Assembly (NCBI GenBank): GCA_002323245.1 | Contig: DCPU01000003.1 | Coordinates: forward strand, 27,448 to 91,447 | Source: Mariprofundus sp. UBA1536 | GTDB taxonomy: Bacteria > Pseudomonadota > Zetaproteobacteria > Mariprofundales > Mariprofundaceae | Length of the DNA: 64,000 bases | Direction: 5' to 3' | In this document: piece by piece, positions 16,574 through 26,000 of the stretch | Layout of the letters: each line of letters begins with the position of its first letter | Numbering within the stretch: the stretch's first letter is position 1 | Position numbers and translations under genes: made by a program | The notes under the pieces: model-generated | What the model saw: only the letters and a program-made list of their open reading frames with translations | Told to the model about the DNA's origin: nothing | Database searches by the model: none

Positions 16574-19500
16574 ATGGGCTTTGAATTAACGCAAGAACTT
16601 GTCGAGACAAATCTCGATGCCACTTACCTCGAAAGCGGTCGAAAGTACTTTAAAGATGGACATGTAGAAAACCTACAACTCACTAAAAAAGGACAACCCA
16701 TTACTGCTGAAGTGATTGGTCGTTCAAGCAAACCTTACCAAGTATCGATTGTCTTTGATAAACACGATATCGATGGTGACTGCACTTGCCCTATGCAGTT
16801 TAACTGCAAGCATGTCGCGGCGACATTGTATGCAGCTCTTGCTGAAACTTCGGCGCTACCCCGTAAAAAAAGGCAGAAAAAAGAAGAGGATGTGCCATTC
16901 CACCATTGGCTTGGCGTTGTGGGGCAGAATACACCAAGCGTGATAGCCCGCGATGAATATGCTTCTGATGTGCGTCAGCGCCTTATTTACATTCTTCGTC
17001 TTGATGAGAAAAAACGCATTCTCCTTCAATTTGAATCCGTACGTTTGCTCAAAAATGATGATTACGGCAAATCCGCACCATACAGCATTAAAAACATTTT
17101 AAGCCGCAATGTGCCCCGCTTCATTTTGTCGGTGGATGAACGTATTTTACGCGATGCAGCCGAAAGCCTTTCTGCTGGTTCCGACTCCATTCTTCTCGAA
17201 GGTGTTGCTGGCTTTGATATGCTTGAGCGCGTGATCAAAACTGGTCGCTGCTTTTGGATGGATAAAGATGGCAAAGCGCTTAAACATGGTAAACCCCGCC
17301 CTGGTAACTGGGCATGGTCGATTGATGCCCAAGGCGTGCAATCGCTAAGCTTGCAAACTGAAAATAATGATACGCTACTTCGCTTATCTCCAGCCTGCTA
17401 TTTGGATACACAAGCCAGCCTCTTTGGTGAAATAAGCCAAGCGTGCAACATCGAGCAAACTCGCGAGTTACTTAACTTACGCCCTCTAAAACCACAAGAT
17501 ACCTATAGTGATGCTGCTGTTTTACTACCACAGCTGCCGAAATTCATTCCGCAACCTGAACGCTTAAATCTAACCCAAGAAACCGTGCAACCTACGGCTG
17601 TGCTTCGTTTTGATTCAGTTGCCACCCATTCTTCCATCTATGGCAATTATTTTGATGGTCTGGATGTTTGGTTTGATTATGAGGGCGAGCGCACAAAATT
17701 TAACGATACGCCCGAACCTGTTCGCGTAAAAAGAGGCAACCAACTTGTTGAGTTTGCCCGCGACCACGATTTTGAAAAACAATGTTTAATCAAACTATTA
17801 GCTCAAGGCGTGAGCTCTACGCCAAGGGCGCAAGCCATTCACCTCAAGAAGTCAGGTGTTTTACCAAGCTTTACACTTCACAACCAGGATTGGATTCCTT
17901 TTATGGCCAATCAGGTTCCTGCATTAGAAGAAGAAGGGTTCGTCGTCGAGATGAGCCAGAAGTTCCGTTATAATCTGCTCAGTGCCGAGAGCTGGGAGCT
18001 TGGTGTCAACGGTGAAGGTTTGATGGGTTCGGCCGAATTTAAAGCCAACTTGGCCAATGGCGAATCCATCGATTTAATCGATGCCATTGCTTCGTGGATT
18101 AAAGATGATCCAGAGCGCTTATCTGACGCTATGTTGGCCACCCTAGAACACTTAGAGCTGGTGCCCTTGCCACTTTTCGATGGACGCATGCTTTCTATTC
18201 CTGGTCATATGCTGTTCAGTATTCTCAAGCACACCATGGAATTGTTCACCACATCATCAAGGCTCAACAATGAAGTTTCCGGTGTGCAGATGCTGGCCAT
18301 CAAGCACGATTTGGAAGGCCACGAAAAAGTTAAGATTAAAGATGACAAACGTTGGCTTGACCAAATGCATACCCTTGTTGAACAAGGCAAAGGTGCCGTG
18401 GTCACAACGCCTAAAGGGCTCAATGCGGAGCTGCGTGATTACCAGCGTGATGGCCTCAACTGGCTGCAAATGATGATGCGCGCGGGTGTACACGGTATTT
18501 TAGCCGATGACATGGGCTTGGGTAAAACAGTACAAACACTAGCCTGTATTCTTAAAGAAAAAGAAGAAGGCCGCTTACTCAAGCCTGCTTTGGTGATTGC
18601 GCCAACAAGCTTGATGCACAACTGGCGAATGGAATCAGCAAAGTTTGCACCAGACCTGAGAGTATTGGTGTTGCATGGTGCACATCGTGCACAGTATTTT
18701 GAAAGTATTAGTCAATTTGATTTGGTGTTAACCACCTACCCACTTTTACCGCGTGATGCAGGTTTCTTACTCGAAGAAGAATATCACATGCTAATTCTCG
18801 ATGAAGCACAAAACATCAAAAACCCACGCGCCAAAGCCTCTAAGTTGGTTCGTGAGTTCACAGCCAATCACCGCCTCTGTTTGACAGGCACACCGATAGA
18901 AAATCATCTGGGTGAACTTTGGGCTCAATTTGACTTCCTCATGCCGGGTTATTTATACGATCAGAAAAATTTCAGTAGTTTATTCCGCAAACCCATTGAG
19001 CTTGAGGCTAGCGAAGCACGACAAGCCGCATTAAATGTACGCACACGCCCCTTTATGTTGCGTAGGCTCAAAGAGCAAGTGGCTAAAGAGCTACCTGCCA
19101 AAACCAATATTGTGCGCAGCATTGAACTGGAAGGAAAACAACGGGCGCTGTATGAAAGCGTCCGCTTGGCTATGCAGAAAAAAGTGCGCGACTCCGTTGC
19201 TGCCCTTGGCGTGGCGAAAAGCCAAATCATTGTGCTTGATGCTTTGATGAAAATGCGTCAAGTCTGCTGTGATCCACGGCTTTTGAAAAATATCGACACC
19301 AAAAACATCAAATCAGCCAAACTTGAAATGTTGCGCGAAATGATGCCAGAGATGGTTGAAGAAGGACGAAAGATTCTGCTCTTCTCCCAATTTGCTGAGA
19401 TGTTGCAATTGATTGAATTGTTATGCCAGGAACTTGATCTTCCGTATGTAAAGCTCACTGGGCAAACCAAGGATAGAATTACGCCAGTGGATGCATTTCA

Positions 19501-19837
19501 AAACGGTGAAGTGCCCATTTTCCTTATCAGCTTAAAAGCTGGTGGTACTGGCTTGAATCTAACTGCAGCAGACACCGTCATTCACTTTGACCCATGGTGG
19601 AATCCTGCCGCTGAAGACCAAGCCACCGACCGCGCTTACCGTATTGGCCAGGATAAGCCTGTGTTCGTTTATAAACTTACCACCATTGGTACTGTGGAGG
19701 AGAAAATCTTGGAAATGCAGGAGCGCAAACGCGAACTGGCCAAGAGTATTCATGGAAGTGCTAGCAAACGCAGCGCGATGTGGTCAGAAGACGAGCTTCA
19801 ATCACTCTTTGAACCTTTAGCAGAGGAAGAAGCTTAA
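16574..19837 (+). CDS. SWIM zinc-finger SNF2-family helicase/ATPase
   Basis: The protein has 1087 residues. An N-terminal SWIM zinc finger (Cys70, Cys72, Cys78, His80 in CTCPMQFNCKHVA) is followed by a long bacterial-SNF2-associated region. The SNF2 motor follows: Walker A DDMGLGKTVQ at about 640, DEAQ box at about 742, LTGTPIENHLGELW (motif III), and C-terminal helicase motifs LFSQFAEML, SLKAGGTGLNL and DQATDRAYRIGQ. It is a dsDNA translocase that likely remodels protein-DNA complexes. The bacterial SWIM-SNF2 family is widespread and its physiological role is mostly undefined. It is monocistronic, with a 114-nt leader, and converges on the ispG-group lipoprotein. Confidence 0.93.
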   Translation: MGFELTQELVETNLDATYLESGRKYFKDGHVENLQLTKKGQPITAEVIGRSSKPYQVSIVFDKHDIDGDCTCPMQFNCKHVAATLYAALAETSALPRKKRQKKEEDVPFHHWLGVVGQNTPSVIARDEYASDVRQRLIYILRLDEKKRILLQFESVRLLKNDDYGKSAPYSIKNILSRNVPRFILSVDERILRDAAESLSAGSDSILLEGVAGFDMLERVIKTGRCFWMDKDGKALKHGKPRPGNWAWSIDAQGVQSLSLQTENNDTLLRLSPACYLDTQASLFGEISQACNIEQTRELLNLRPLKPQDTYSDAAVLLPQLPKFIPQPERLNLTQETVQPTAVLRFDSVATHSSIYGNYFDGLDVWFDYEGERTKFNDTPEPVRVKRGNQLVEFARDHDFEKQCLIKLLAQGVSSTPRAQAIHLKKSGVLPSFTLHNQDWIPFMANQVPALEEEGFVVEMSQKFRYNLLSAESWELGVNGEGLMGSAEFKANLANGESIDLIDAIASWIKDDPERLSDAMLATLEHLELVPLPLFDGRMLSIPGHMLFSILKHTMELFTTSSRLNNEVSGVQMLAIKHDLEGHEKVKIKDDKRWLDQMHTLVEQGKGAVVTTPKGLNAELRDYQRDGLNWLQMMMRAGVHGILADDMGLGKTVQTLACILKEKEEGRLLKPALVIAPTSLMHNWRMESAKFAPDLRVLVLHGAHRAQYFESISQFDLVLTTYPLLPRDAGFLLEEEYHMLILDEAQNIKNPRAKASKLVREFTANHRLCLTGTPIENHLGELWAQFDFLMPGYLYDQKNFSSLFRKPIELEASEARQAALNVRTRPFMLRRLKEQVAKELPAKTNIVRSIELEGKQRALYESVRLAMQKKVRDSVAALGVAKSQIIVLDALMKMRQVCCDPRLLKNIDTKNIKSAKLEMLREMMPEMVEEGRKILLFSQFAEMLQLIELLCQELDLPYVKLTGQTKDRITPVDAFQNGEVPIFLISLKAGGTGLNLTAADTVIHFDPWWNPAAEDQATDRAYRIGQDKPVFVYKLTTIGTVEEKILEMQERKRELAKSIHGSASKRSAMWSEDELQSLFEPLAEEEA

Positions 19838-19860
19838 AAAACCCTGCCACTGGGCAGGGT
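19835..19860 (-). terminator. Rho-independent terminator after small lipoprotein
   Basis: ACCCTGCC, a 4-nt ACTG loop and GGCAGGGT form a perfect 8-bp stem. On the minus strand it is followed by six T residues, so it terminates the ispG-lipoprotein unit. On the plus strand, after the SNF2 gene, the tail is only weakly T-rich. Confidence 0.85.
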
Positions 19861-19869
19861 GCGTTTCAT

Positions 19870-20205
19870 TTATTTCGGGAAAGTGTAGAAAATATACGAT
19901 GTCGAGTAATCACTGAACTCGAAATACACTTTCTTCTCATTCTTATCCGCAACCATATTGAGATTTTCATCAAGAATGCCGTAGCCAAAACGGTATGGGC
20001 GCGGCGCATTATCTGTTGTGGAAACGGCGGTACTGAGTTTATCAATTTCCAAGAAGCGCTTCGCCAGCTTTTGCCCTGCATACACTTCCAAAACACCGTC
20101 AACACCAGTCCAGTTTTGCACAGCTCTGCCAAACTTATTTTGCGTTTCTTGGGTGCAAGAGATCAAAACAAAGATAGCCAAAAAAACGAATACATACTTA
20201 ACCAT
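19870..20205 (-). CDS. Small lipoprotein of unknown function
   Basis: The 111-residue protein begins MVKYVFVFLAIFVLISC, a type II signal peptide with lipobox LISC. The start at 20205 overlaps the ispG stop (ATGGTTAA), which implies translational coupling. The mature part is mixed alpha/beta without a recognised domain (NWTGVDGVLEVYAGQKLAKRFLEIDKLSTA). The pattern of VYAGQKLAKRF followed by RPYRFGYGILDENLN could be a small beta-sandwich. It is last in the minus-strand cyclase-lipoprotein-ispG group, before a terminator. No function is inferred. Confidence 0.75.
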   Translation of the reverse strand: MVKYVFVFLAIFVLISCTQETQNKFGRAVQNWTGVDGVLEVYAGQKLAKRFLEIDKLSTAVSTTDNAPRPYRFGYGILDENLNMVADKNEKKVYFEFSDYSTSYIFYTFPK

Positions 20206-21304
20206 GGTTCGCCCCTTTTTCAGCACGAATTTTTGCAGCTCTGATTTCCACTTCTTCAACCAAGGCATCAATCATATCGTTGGAGCGCACTTTGCCGAAT
20301 TTCTCACCATCGTGATAAAAAGTATGCACTGGGTAACCACCAGTAATACCCAAATCAACTTCTTTAGCTTCACCAGGTCCATTCACCACACAACCAATCA
20401 CAGCCACATCTACACTTTCTTGGATGTGTGCTAAGCGTTCTTCTAATTTTTGCACAGTTTCTATCACATTAAATTTTTGACGCGCGCAAGAAGGACATGC
20501 AATGAGATTGACGCCACGATGACGCAATCCCAAGCTCTTTAGAATTTCAAAACCAACACGAATCTCTTCTTTAGGTTCTGCAGCTAGGGATACTCGAATG
20601 GTATCGCCAATACCATCTGCAAGGATTAAACCTAAACCCACAGAGGATTTGACCGTTCCGCCAAACAAACTACCAGACTCAGTGATTCCCAAATGAAAAG
20701 GATAATCCACTTTTTCAGCAAGCTTACGGTATGCAGCAACAGTCATAGGAATATTACTGGCTTTAAGTGAAACCTTAATATCATGAAAATTCATATCTTC
20801 TAAAATACGAATGTGACCCAGTGCAGATTCCACCATAGCATCTGCACAAGGCTCGCCATACCTCTCATTCACTTCTTTTTCTAGGGAACCTGCGTTCACG
20901 CCGATACGAATCGACACGCCCCGCTCTTGTGCAGCCTTAACCACACGCTCCACACGATCTCGACTACCAATATTGCCTGGGTTCAGACGAAGACCATGTA
21001 CGCCTGCATCCAAAGACAGTAAAGCCATTTTGTAACTGAAATGAATGTCTGCAATGATGGGCACTCGAGTTTGCGCCAGAATTTCCGGCATTGCTGCTGC
21101 TGATTCGGCATCAGGCACAGAAACGCGAACAATGTCAGCACCAGCTGTTTCCAGCGCATGAATCTGTGCAACAGTGGCATCAATATCAGTTGTTAAAGTG
21201 TTGGTCATTGACTGCACAGCAATGGGTGCATCACCACCTACTGGCACGTTACCTACCATGATTTGACGCGTCTTACGGCGCGGCATTACAATTGAATCAC
21301 GCAT
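20198..21304 (-). CDS. ispG: 4-hydroxy-3-methylbut-2-enyl diphosphate synthase
   Basis: The 368-residue GcpE/IspG enzyme has an N-terminal TIM barrel (MPRRKTRQIMVGNVPVGG, RVSVPDAESAAAM, HGLRLNPGNIGS) and a C-terminal ferredoxin-like domain holding the [4Fe-4S] cysteines (ACPSCARQKF and GCVVNGPGEAKEVDLGI). It reduces methylerythritol cyclodiphosphate to HMBPP in the non-mevalonate isoprenoid pathway. A good AGAGGA ribosome site precedes the ATG. It starts 1 nt after the stop of the upstream TPR-like lipoprotein gene and overlaps the downstream small lipoprotein gene by 8 nt. Confidence 0.97.
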   Translation of the reverse strand: MRDSIVMPRRKTRQIMVGNVPVGGDAPIAVQSMTNTLTTDIDATVAQIHALETAGADIVRVSVPDAESAAAMPEILAQTRVPIIADIHFSYKMALLSLDAGVHGLRLNPGNIGSRDRVERVVKAAQERGVSIRIGVNAGSLEKEVNERYGEPCADAMVESALGHIRILEDMNFHDIKVSLKASNIPMTVAAYRKLAEKVDYPFHLGITESGSLFGGTVKSSVGLGLILADGIGDTIRVSLAAEPKEEIRVGFEILKSLGLRHRGVNLIACPSCARQKFNVIETVQKLEERLAHIQESVDVAVIGCVVNGPGEAKEVDLGITGGYPVHTFYHDGEKFGKVRSNDMIDALVEEVEIRAAKIRAEKGANHG

Positions 21305-21305
21305 A

Positions 21306-22448
21306 TTATTCCTCTACCTTCTTATCGGCTGCAGGGTCTTCTTCCACTTTCAATGCAGCCAAACGTTCTTGAATCTGGCGACCTCTGCGTAGGCTTTCGA
21401 TATATAATTGTTCTTTGGGCGCATACTTCACTGCCAATGCCCAAAATGAGACAGCCGAATCAATTTTTTCCAAGCGAAAAGCTAAATTTCCATCTTGATA
21501 GGCTTTAGCAGCTAAACTTTCCAGTTTATCATTGATATCTTGCAATAATTTATCGCCTCCAGCCTCACCTTGTGCCCGTAAACGCTGAGCTTCATGCTTG
21601 GCTTCAAGCCATTTGCCAGCATCCATCAGGGCCTTCACTGAAGCCTCGGTTGCATCATGACTGTCGCGCTGCTTCACAACTTTTGTTACTGCATTTGAAG
21701 CCGGCTTGGTTGATTTGGTACTTTTTTGGGTATTGAGTGAAACCTGCAAGTTAAGTTCAGCAGGTGTCTTATCCAGCATATTTTGTCTAAATTCTAGGGC
21801 AGATTTTACATCTGGTTTGAAACGCAAATACGATTCCACATAAACCCAAGCAAGCTCTGGAAGACCATCTTTTTCAAAACGCTTGGCCAACTCCCAGTTG
21901 AGTGAAGCGCGATTATCGGCAACTTTGCGCAGAGCCTCATTGCCTAGCGACATGGCCGTATCATCACCCATCAACCCTGTTGGCGCATAATAAGCATTCA
22001 TCCACCCTAGCCAGGCACTATCTTCTGTAATCACTTGCTTATAAAGGGTTTCTAAGCGCAGTTGTCGCGCTTTAAAGTGCATTTCCTGCTCATATTTTAA
22101 TAGCGCTTTGGGCTGAATAGATAAACCCGCTGCAGTATGAAAAGCTTCTTCTGCAGCAGCCCAATGACCCTTATTTTGTTCGTCTTTGCCTTTACGCGCG
22201 TAATAGCGCAGCAACTTTAAGCGTGCTGGATCAATCTTCTTTTCTAAGAGTTGCTGTGATTTAGCATAATCATTATCGTCATTTTTCACGGTAATGATGC
22301 GCTGCCTCGCCTCCATCACCTGACCTTGTTTCAAAGCATCAACGGCCGCTTCATAGGGACTAATCACACCCAATGACACTTTCAAATTTTTAATTTGATT
22401 AGCACACCCTGAAAAAATTAAAAGCGCGACGATGAAAATATATTTCAT
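21306..22448 (-). CDS. Lipoprotein with TPR-like helical repeats
   Basis: The protein has 380 residues. The signal peptide MKYIFIVALLIFSGC carries lipobox FSGC (Cys15). The mature protein is largely alpha-helical with TPR-like patterns (EAAVDALKQGQVMEARQRI, HWAAAEEAFHTAAGL, AKAYQDGNLAFRLEKIDSAVSFWALAVKYAP) and a Lys/Ser/Thr-rich linker near residues 245-265. Its ATG overlaps the stop of the upstream adenylate cyclase gene by 4 nt (ATGA), so production of the two is coupled. It may bind or sense envelope partners for that cyclase, but this is inference from gene order. No named family was recognised. Confidence 0.8.
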   Translation of the reverse strand: MKYIFIVALLIFSGCANQIKNLKVSLGVISPYEAAVDALKQGQVMEARQRIITVKNDDNDYAKSQQLLEKKIDPARLKLLRYYARKGKDEQNKGHWAAAEEAFHTAAGLSIQPKALLKYEQEMHFKARQLRLETLYKQVITEDSAWLGWMNAYYAPTGLMGDDTAMSLGNEALRKVADNRASLNWELAKRFEKDGLPELAWVYVESYLRFKPDVKSALEFRQNMLDKTPAELNLQVSLNTQKSTKSTKPASNAVTKVVKQRDSHDATEASVKALMDAGKWLEAKHEAQRLRAQGEAGGDKLLQDINDKLESLAAKAYQDGNLAFRLEKIDSAVSFWALAVKYAPKEQLYIESLRRGRQIQERLAALKVEEDPAADKKVEE

Positions 22449-23986
22449 GAATGGATATCCCCAATCATTAAGCGAACATCCGTAGGTAGAGTTAAATCAA
22501 AGGCTGTAGCCACTGCATATCGAATTTCTTGTTGTAAGCTCTCATCAACAGCTTGAACCACACCACACTGCAGTGGATCAGAAACACCCTTCACTTGAAT
22601 TTCTCCCATATCGGAAAAACTAAACCCTTCACCTGCAGCTTGGAAAGTAACAAATGGCATCACCACTTCACCACCCTCACCCAAACCACCCATACGTGAG
22701 GCTACATTCACAGTGTCGCCAATAACTGTATATTCCAAACGCTGTGCGGCACCAATATTACCAACAATCGCTTCGCCACAGTTTAAGCCAACCCGAAAAG
22801 ACACCATCGCACCATCTTTACGAATAATGCGCAGCTTTTGACAGGCCACAGTCATGGCAATACCCGCCATCACAGCATTGCGCACATGCTGCTTATGTTC
22901 ATTGGGATGGTTAAACACGGCCATCACTGCATCACCAATATATTTGTCCACATGCCCGCCGAAATAATCAATCACACTGTGGAAAACTTCAAAGTACTGA
23001 TTGAGCACATCGACAACTTCTTCAGTCTCGCTGGATTCAGAAAACGATGTAAAACTAACCATGTCAGCGAATAAGACCGTAACTTCTTGTTTGCGATTTA
23101 ATCGTTTGCCCACCGTACTGCCATCAAACACATCACTGACCAATTCCGGATTAAGATAACGACCAAACACTTTGCGGATTTCTTCTTTATGTTCAAGTTC
23201 ATCGACCATCACATTAAATTGCGATGCCGCATCACTAAATTCATCATTACCAGTCACTTCCAAGCGATGACTATAATCACCCAAGGCCACATGATGTGCT
23301 GCCAAAGCCAGTTCTTCGAGCGGCTTACTCATGCGCCCTGCCAACCAATAAATCAAAATGCTTGAAAACAGAATCACTAAGGTAGCCGCAATCCACATGC
23401 GTTTGAGCAGTTGTCCAGCCAGCGCTTCCCAAGCTTCTTCAGAATAACGTACTGCCACTACAGCTACGTCTGCTCCTGCATAGGTTACTTTTTTAGCAAA
23501 CCATAAATGTTCAGTTGGTAAACGAAGCGTTGAATCAGTCAGGGTGATATTTTCCAACATGGTCGTAAGTCCGCTCACATCACCCACAGACCAGGCTTTT
23601 GCTGAAACATTTTTGAAGTAAACAGCTTTCACATAGGGAACTTTTTGAGAAAAGTTTTGCATGATAAAATCAATTTCGGCAGAGCTGCCAGCAAGCATAG
23701 GTATTTTTAGCTCATCACCAAGCCGCAACACTTGAATCCCAGCCTGCGTCTCTTGGTTTTCAAGCCAAGCTTCACGCTCCATATCCAACACCACAAACGA
23801 CAAGACCGCCACTGCGGCAATAACGGCAAAACCAACCAACATCGTCCAACGCCATCGCACAGGAAAGCGCAGAATATCACCCATATGATGGGGGATTTCT
23901 TCATGATGATGAATTTGACTATTGTCGTGCAATGCTTCATCCCCTAATAACTTTGATAATCCGGCGCTAACAAGACAATCAGCCAC
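22445..23986 (-). CDS. Membrane-bound class III adenylate cyclase with HAMP domain
   Basis: The protein has 513 residues and begins at GTG; an ATG 34 codons later (MGDILRFPVRWRW) is an alternative start. The first membrane segment is at about 49-67, a periplasmic sensor region of about 125 residues follows, and the second membrane segment is at about 195-212. A HAMP domain (AGRMSKPLEELALAAHHVA) precedes the cyclase domain. The catalytic set is complete: VLFADMVSFT, KYIGDAVMAVFN, YTVIG and VNVASRM, with class IIIb Lys/Thr substrate residues. It should make cAMP in response to a periplasmic signal. It heads a group with a TPR-like lipoprotein and ispG. It is the second cyclase in the window. 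Confidence 0.93.
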   Translation of the reverse strand: MADCLVSAGLSKLLGDEALHDNSQIHHHEEIPHHMGDILRFPVRWRWTMLVGFAVIAAVAVLSFVVLDMEREAWLENQETQAGIQVLRLGDELKIPMLAGSSAEIDFIMQNFSQKVPYVKAVYFKNVSAKAWSVGDVSGLTTMLENITLTDSTLRLPTEHLWFAKKVTYAGADVAVVAVRYSEEAWEALAGQLLKRMWIAATLVILFSSILIYWLAGRMSKPLEELALAAHHVALGDYSHRLEVTGNDEFSDAASQFNVMVDELEHKEEIRKVFGRYLNPELVSDVFDGSTVGKRLNRKQEVTVLFADMVSFTSFSESSETEEVVDVLNQYFEVFHSVIDYFGGHVDKYIGDAVMAVFNHPNEHKQHVRNAVMAGIAMTVACQKLRIIRKDGAMVSFRVGLNCGEAIVGNIGAAQRLEYTVIGDTVNVASRMGGLGEGGEVVMPFVTFQAAGEGFSFSDMGEIQVKGVSDPLQCGVVQAVDESLQQEIRYAVATAFDLTLPTDVRLMIGDIHS

Positions 23987-24086
23987 ACAGAATCACCCTA
24001 TATTTTCATGGTGAAAGCCTAATGCATCTTTACTTTTTCACAATCATTCGTCTCCCCATTTACGAATGGGCACCCATGTTTATGAT

Positions 24087-24356
24087 TTAATCGACAGCAT
24101 TTTCCATCTTGCTCAAAACACTGCTGATATGCTGCCGTTTTTCTACAGGCAAGGTTGTGGTCGCATACAATGATTTTTCTTCGTCATTTCGTTTTAATTT
24201 CAGGGTCTCACTAAGCTTTTTCAGATTCCGACTATAATGCAAGCAGGCGCTGCACATCATCAGATGTAGCGACATTTTTAAGCGTTCGGAAAGTGTCAGT
24301 TGCCGTTCAAGTTGTTCAGAAGCTAAGCGACTTACCTTTTCACATACATGTTTCAT
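24087..24356 (-). CDS. Zinc-binding anti-sigma factor (soluble)
   Basis: The 89-residue protein has the ZAS/zf-HC2 signature H-x3-C-x2-C (His31, Cys35, Cys38 in HLMMCSACLHY), preceded by an amphipathic helix (LASEQLERQLTLSERLKM). There is no membrane segment, so it is a cytosolic anti-sigma of the ChrR/RsrA type. It follows an ECF sigma factor gene by 12 nt. Release on oxidative or thiol stress is the usual mechanism for this class; the inducing signal here is unknown. Confidence 0.85.
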   Translation of the reverse strand: MKHVCEKVSRLASEQLERQLTLSERLKMSLHLMMCSACLHYSRNLKKLSETLKLKRNDEEKSLYATTTLPVEKRQHISSVLSKMENAVD

Positions 24357-24368
24357 AAGGCGGTCTCC

Positions 24369-24938
24369 TTATTTTCCAAACCAGTTTGTATCTAAGCAAG
24401 CCCGCAGTCGCAAACGTGCCCTGTGCAATATCACATGTAAATTGGTCGCACTGATATCACACACCTTACACACCTCATCAGCATCAAGCCCGCGTAGCTC
24501 ACGCATATCAAACACCAAAGCTTGCTGTGCAGGCAAGTTGTCCACACATGTTTGCAGGGTGCCTAAAAACTGTTGATTCTGACAAAGCGAAGCCGGATCA
24601 TCGCCCCAAGCATTTGGCTTATCCTTCCATGCACCATTGTTGTGATCAAACCAAGCGGTGGGATCACCTTCAGCCTCTTGCACCTGTTCGCGCTGGCGAA
24701 TTGTTTTTCGCAAATGGTCTATCCATTTGTGTTTAAGAATGCCAATCAACCAAGTACTCACTGTTGATTCACCTGCAAATGAAGCATGGCTTTTCCACGC
24801 CGAAAGTAGCGTATCTTGAACCAAATCACTGGCCACATCAGGGTCTTTGCAGCGCGATAAAGCAAAGCGATAAAGCACATCTCCATGCTCTTGCAACCAC
24901 GTTTGTGGATTCATTTCGCTAAGCTGCTTTTGACTCAT
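24369..24938 (-). CDS. ECF-type RNA polymerase sigma factor
   Basis: The 189-residue protein has region 2 (LYRFALSRCKDPDVASDLVQDTLLSAW, then TWLIGILKHKWIDHLRK) and region 4 (LPAQQALVFDMRELRGLDADEVCKV, ISATNLHVILHRARLRLRACL). The helix pattern resembles the ECF groups partnered by soluble zinc-binding anti-sigmas. The start at 24938 is supported by an AAAGGA ribosome site eight bases upstream; an ATG at 24947 is possible but badly placed. The anti-sigma gene follows directly. Target promoters cannot be named from the sequence. Confidence 0.93.
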   Translation of the reverse strand: MSQKQLSEMNPQTWLQEHGDVLYRFALSRCKDPDVASDLVQDTLLSAWKSHASFAGESTVSTWLIGILKHKWIDHLRKTIRQREQVQEAEGDPTAWFDHNNGAWKDKPNAWGDDPASLCQNQQFLGTLQTCVDNLPAQQALVFDMRELRGLDADEVCKVCDISATNLHVILHRARLRLRACLDTNWFGK

Positions 24939-24960
24939 CTGGAGCATCCTTTTTATTCAA

Positions 24961-25004
24961 AAAAAACTCCCCGAACAAAACAGAAAGCTCGGGGAGTTTT
25001 TTTG
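24961..25004. terminator. Bidirectional Rho-independent terminator
   Basis: A perfect stem pairs AACTCCCCGA with TCGGGGAGTT (14-nt loop), flanked by A-run and T-run on both sides. It ends the outer-membrane protein gene on the minus strand and insulates the sigma factor gene. Confidence 0.93.
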
Positions 25005-25031
25005 TAGTCACGCAATGGCTAGCTTAGTGAA

Positions 25032-25781
25032 TTAAAATTCGAAGCCCACTTTCACAGTTGAAAGCTTTTTGTCGCCTACTTTTGATGTTTCAAGGTTTAA
25101 CACAAACAAAGCCAATTGCAATTTAGCACCCAAAGCAGTGGTGGTTTGTGTTTTGCTATATTCGTTAAAAACTAGCGCCAAATTTCCTGATGGTGTTGAA
25201 GTAGATTTCACTTGGCCAATTTCGATATATGGTTTCACGAATGGCAAGTCCGCACCAATCATCGCACCAAAACCCTGGTTCTTAATTTCATAATCAGTCA
25301 CCCCAGTTAAGCTGCTTTGATACACACGGAAGTTAGCTTCAATAAATGGCAATGGAATGAAGCTACCAAAAGCCATACGACCTTCATAACCTGACATCTT
25401 CACATTTGAGTTTGGCATTTGCAAAATCATATAACTAAAATCCAAACCAAATGGGATACCCGCAGACAAACGCACGCGTGGCAATGGAAGCGTAGAAGAC
25501 AAGCCTGAGATATTCATCGCCTGCCAATGTGCTGCATTGCTATCAACACTAAGACCAGTAATTTCAATAGCTGCTTGTACGCCTACAGGAATCAAACCTG
25601 CAGAATGCGCTTCAGCTGAATTGCTTGGGTTCATCCAAGTTGCCGCTGCCAAATCATCAGACAACGCCTCAAAAGTTGCTTGGCTAGGCAAGTTGTTTGG
25701 GGAAAGATTGAAGTTGAGAGCGTAAGCATTTCCAGCAAAAAGAAAGACTGATGCTGCTACCAATGTTTTAATTTTATTCAT
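25032..25781 (-). CDS. Outer-membrane beta-barrel protein, unknown function
   Basis: The 249-residue protein begins MNKIKTLVAASVFLFAGNAYA, a Sec signal peptide cleaved after AYA. The start at 25781 is supported by a GGAG ribosome site. The mature protein shows an N-terminal motif (LSDDLAAATWMNPSNSAEAHS) followed by alternating beta strands, ending KLSTVKVGFEF with a terminal Phe typical of barrels. The WMNPSNS stretch is vaguely like the NPA region of FadL-type porins, but the barrel is shorter. It is monocistronic, flanked by a strong terminator and a divergent region with a Crp-like site. The cargo is unknown. Confidence 0.75.
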   Translation of the reverse strand: MNKIKTLVAASVFLFAGNAYALNFNLSPNNLPSQATFEALSDDLAAATWMNPSNSAEAHSAGLIPVGVQAAIEITGLSVDSNAAHWQAMNISGLSSTLPLPRVRLSAGIPFGLDFSYMILQMPNSNVKMSGYEGRMAFGSFIPLPFIEANFRVYQSSLTGVTDYEIKNQGFGAMIGADLPFVKPYIEIGQVKSTSTPSGNLALVFNEYSKTQTTTALGAKLQLALFVLNLETSKVGDKKLSTVKVGFEF

Positions 25782-25913
25782 ACGAGCTCCTATGGCGTCC
25801 TTGATAAATATTATTCTGCGCAAAGTTAGTAGTTGTCGCTGAGTTTGTCACCCAAACGATTGTTTTATGCGCTTTCTCGCATGGCTGAATATGGGGCGCA
25901 TCAAATATGCAAC

Positions 25914-25929
25914 TATGATTAAAATCACA
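25914..25929. promoter_or_regulatory. Possible Crp-like operator
   Basis: The sequence reads TATGA, six bases, TCACA, one mismatch from TGTGA-N6-TCACA. It lies in the 219-bp divergent region between the outer-membrane protein gene and the HDOD gene. It is a second candidate target of the window's Crp-family regulator. Confidence 0.35.
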
Positions 25930-26000
25930 ATCTCACCAATAGCGCACATCTCAACCTCTTGCTTTAGAGAAGATGGCATTTGAATTGCTTACACCCAGCT

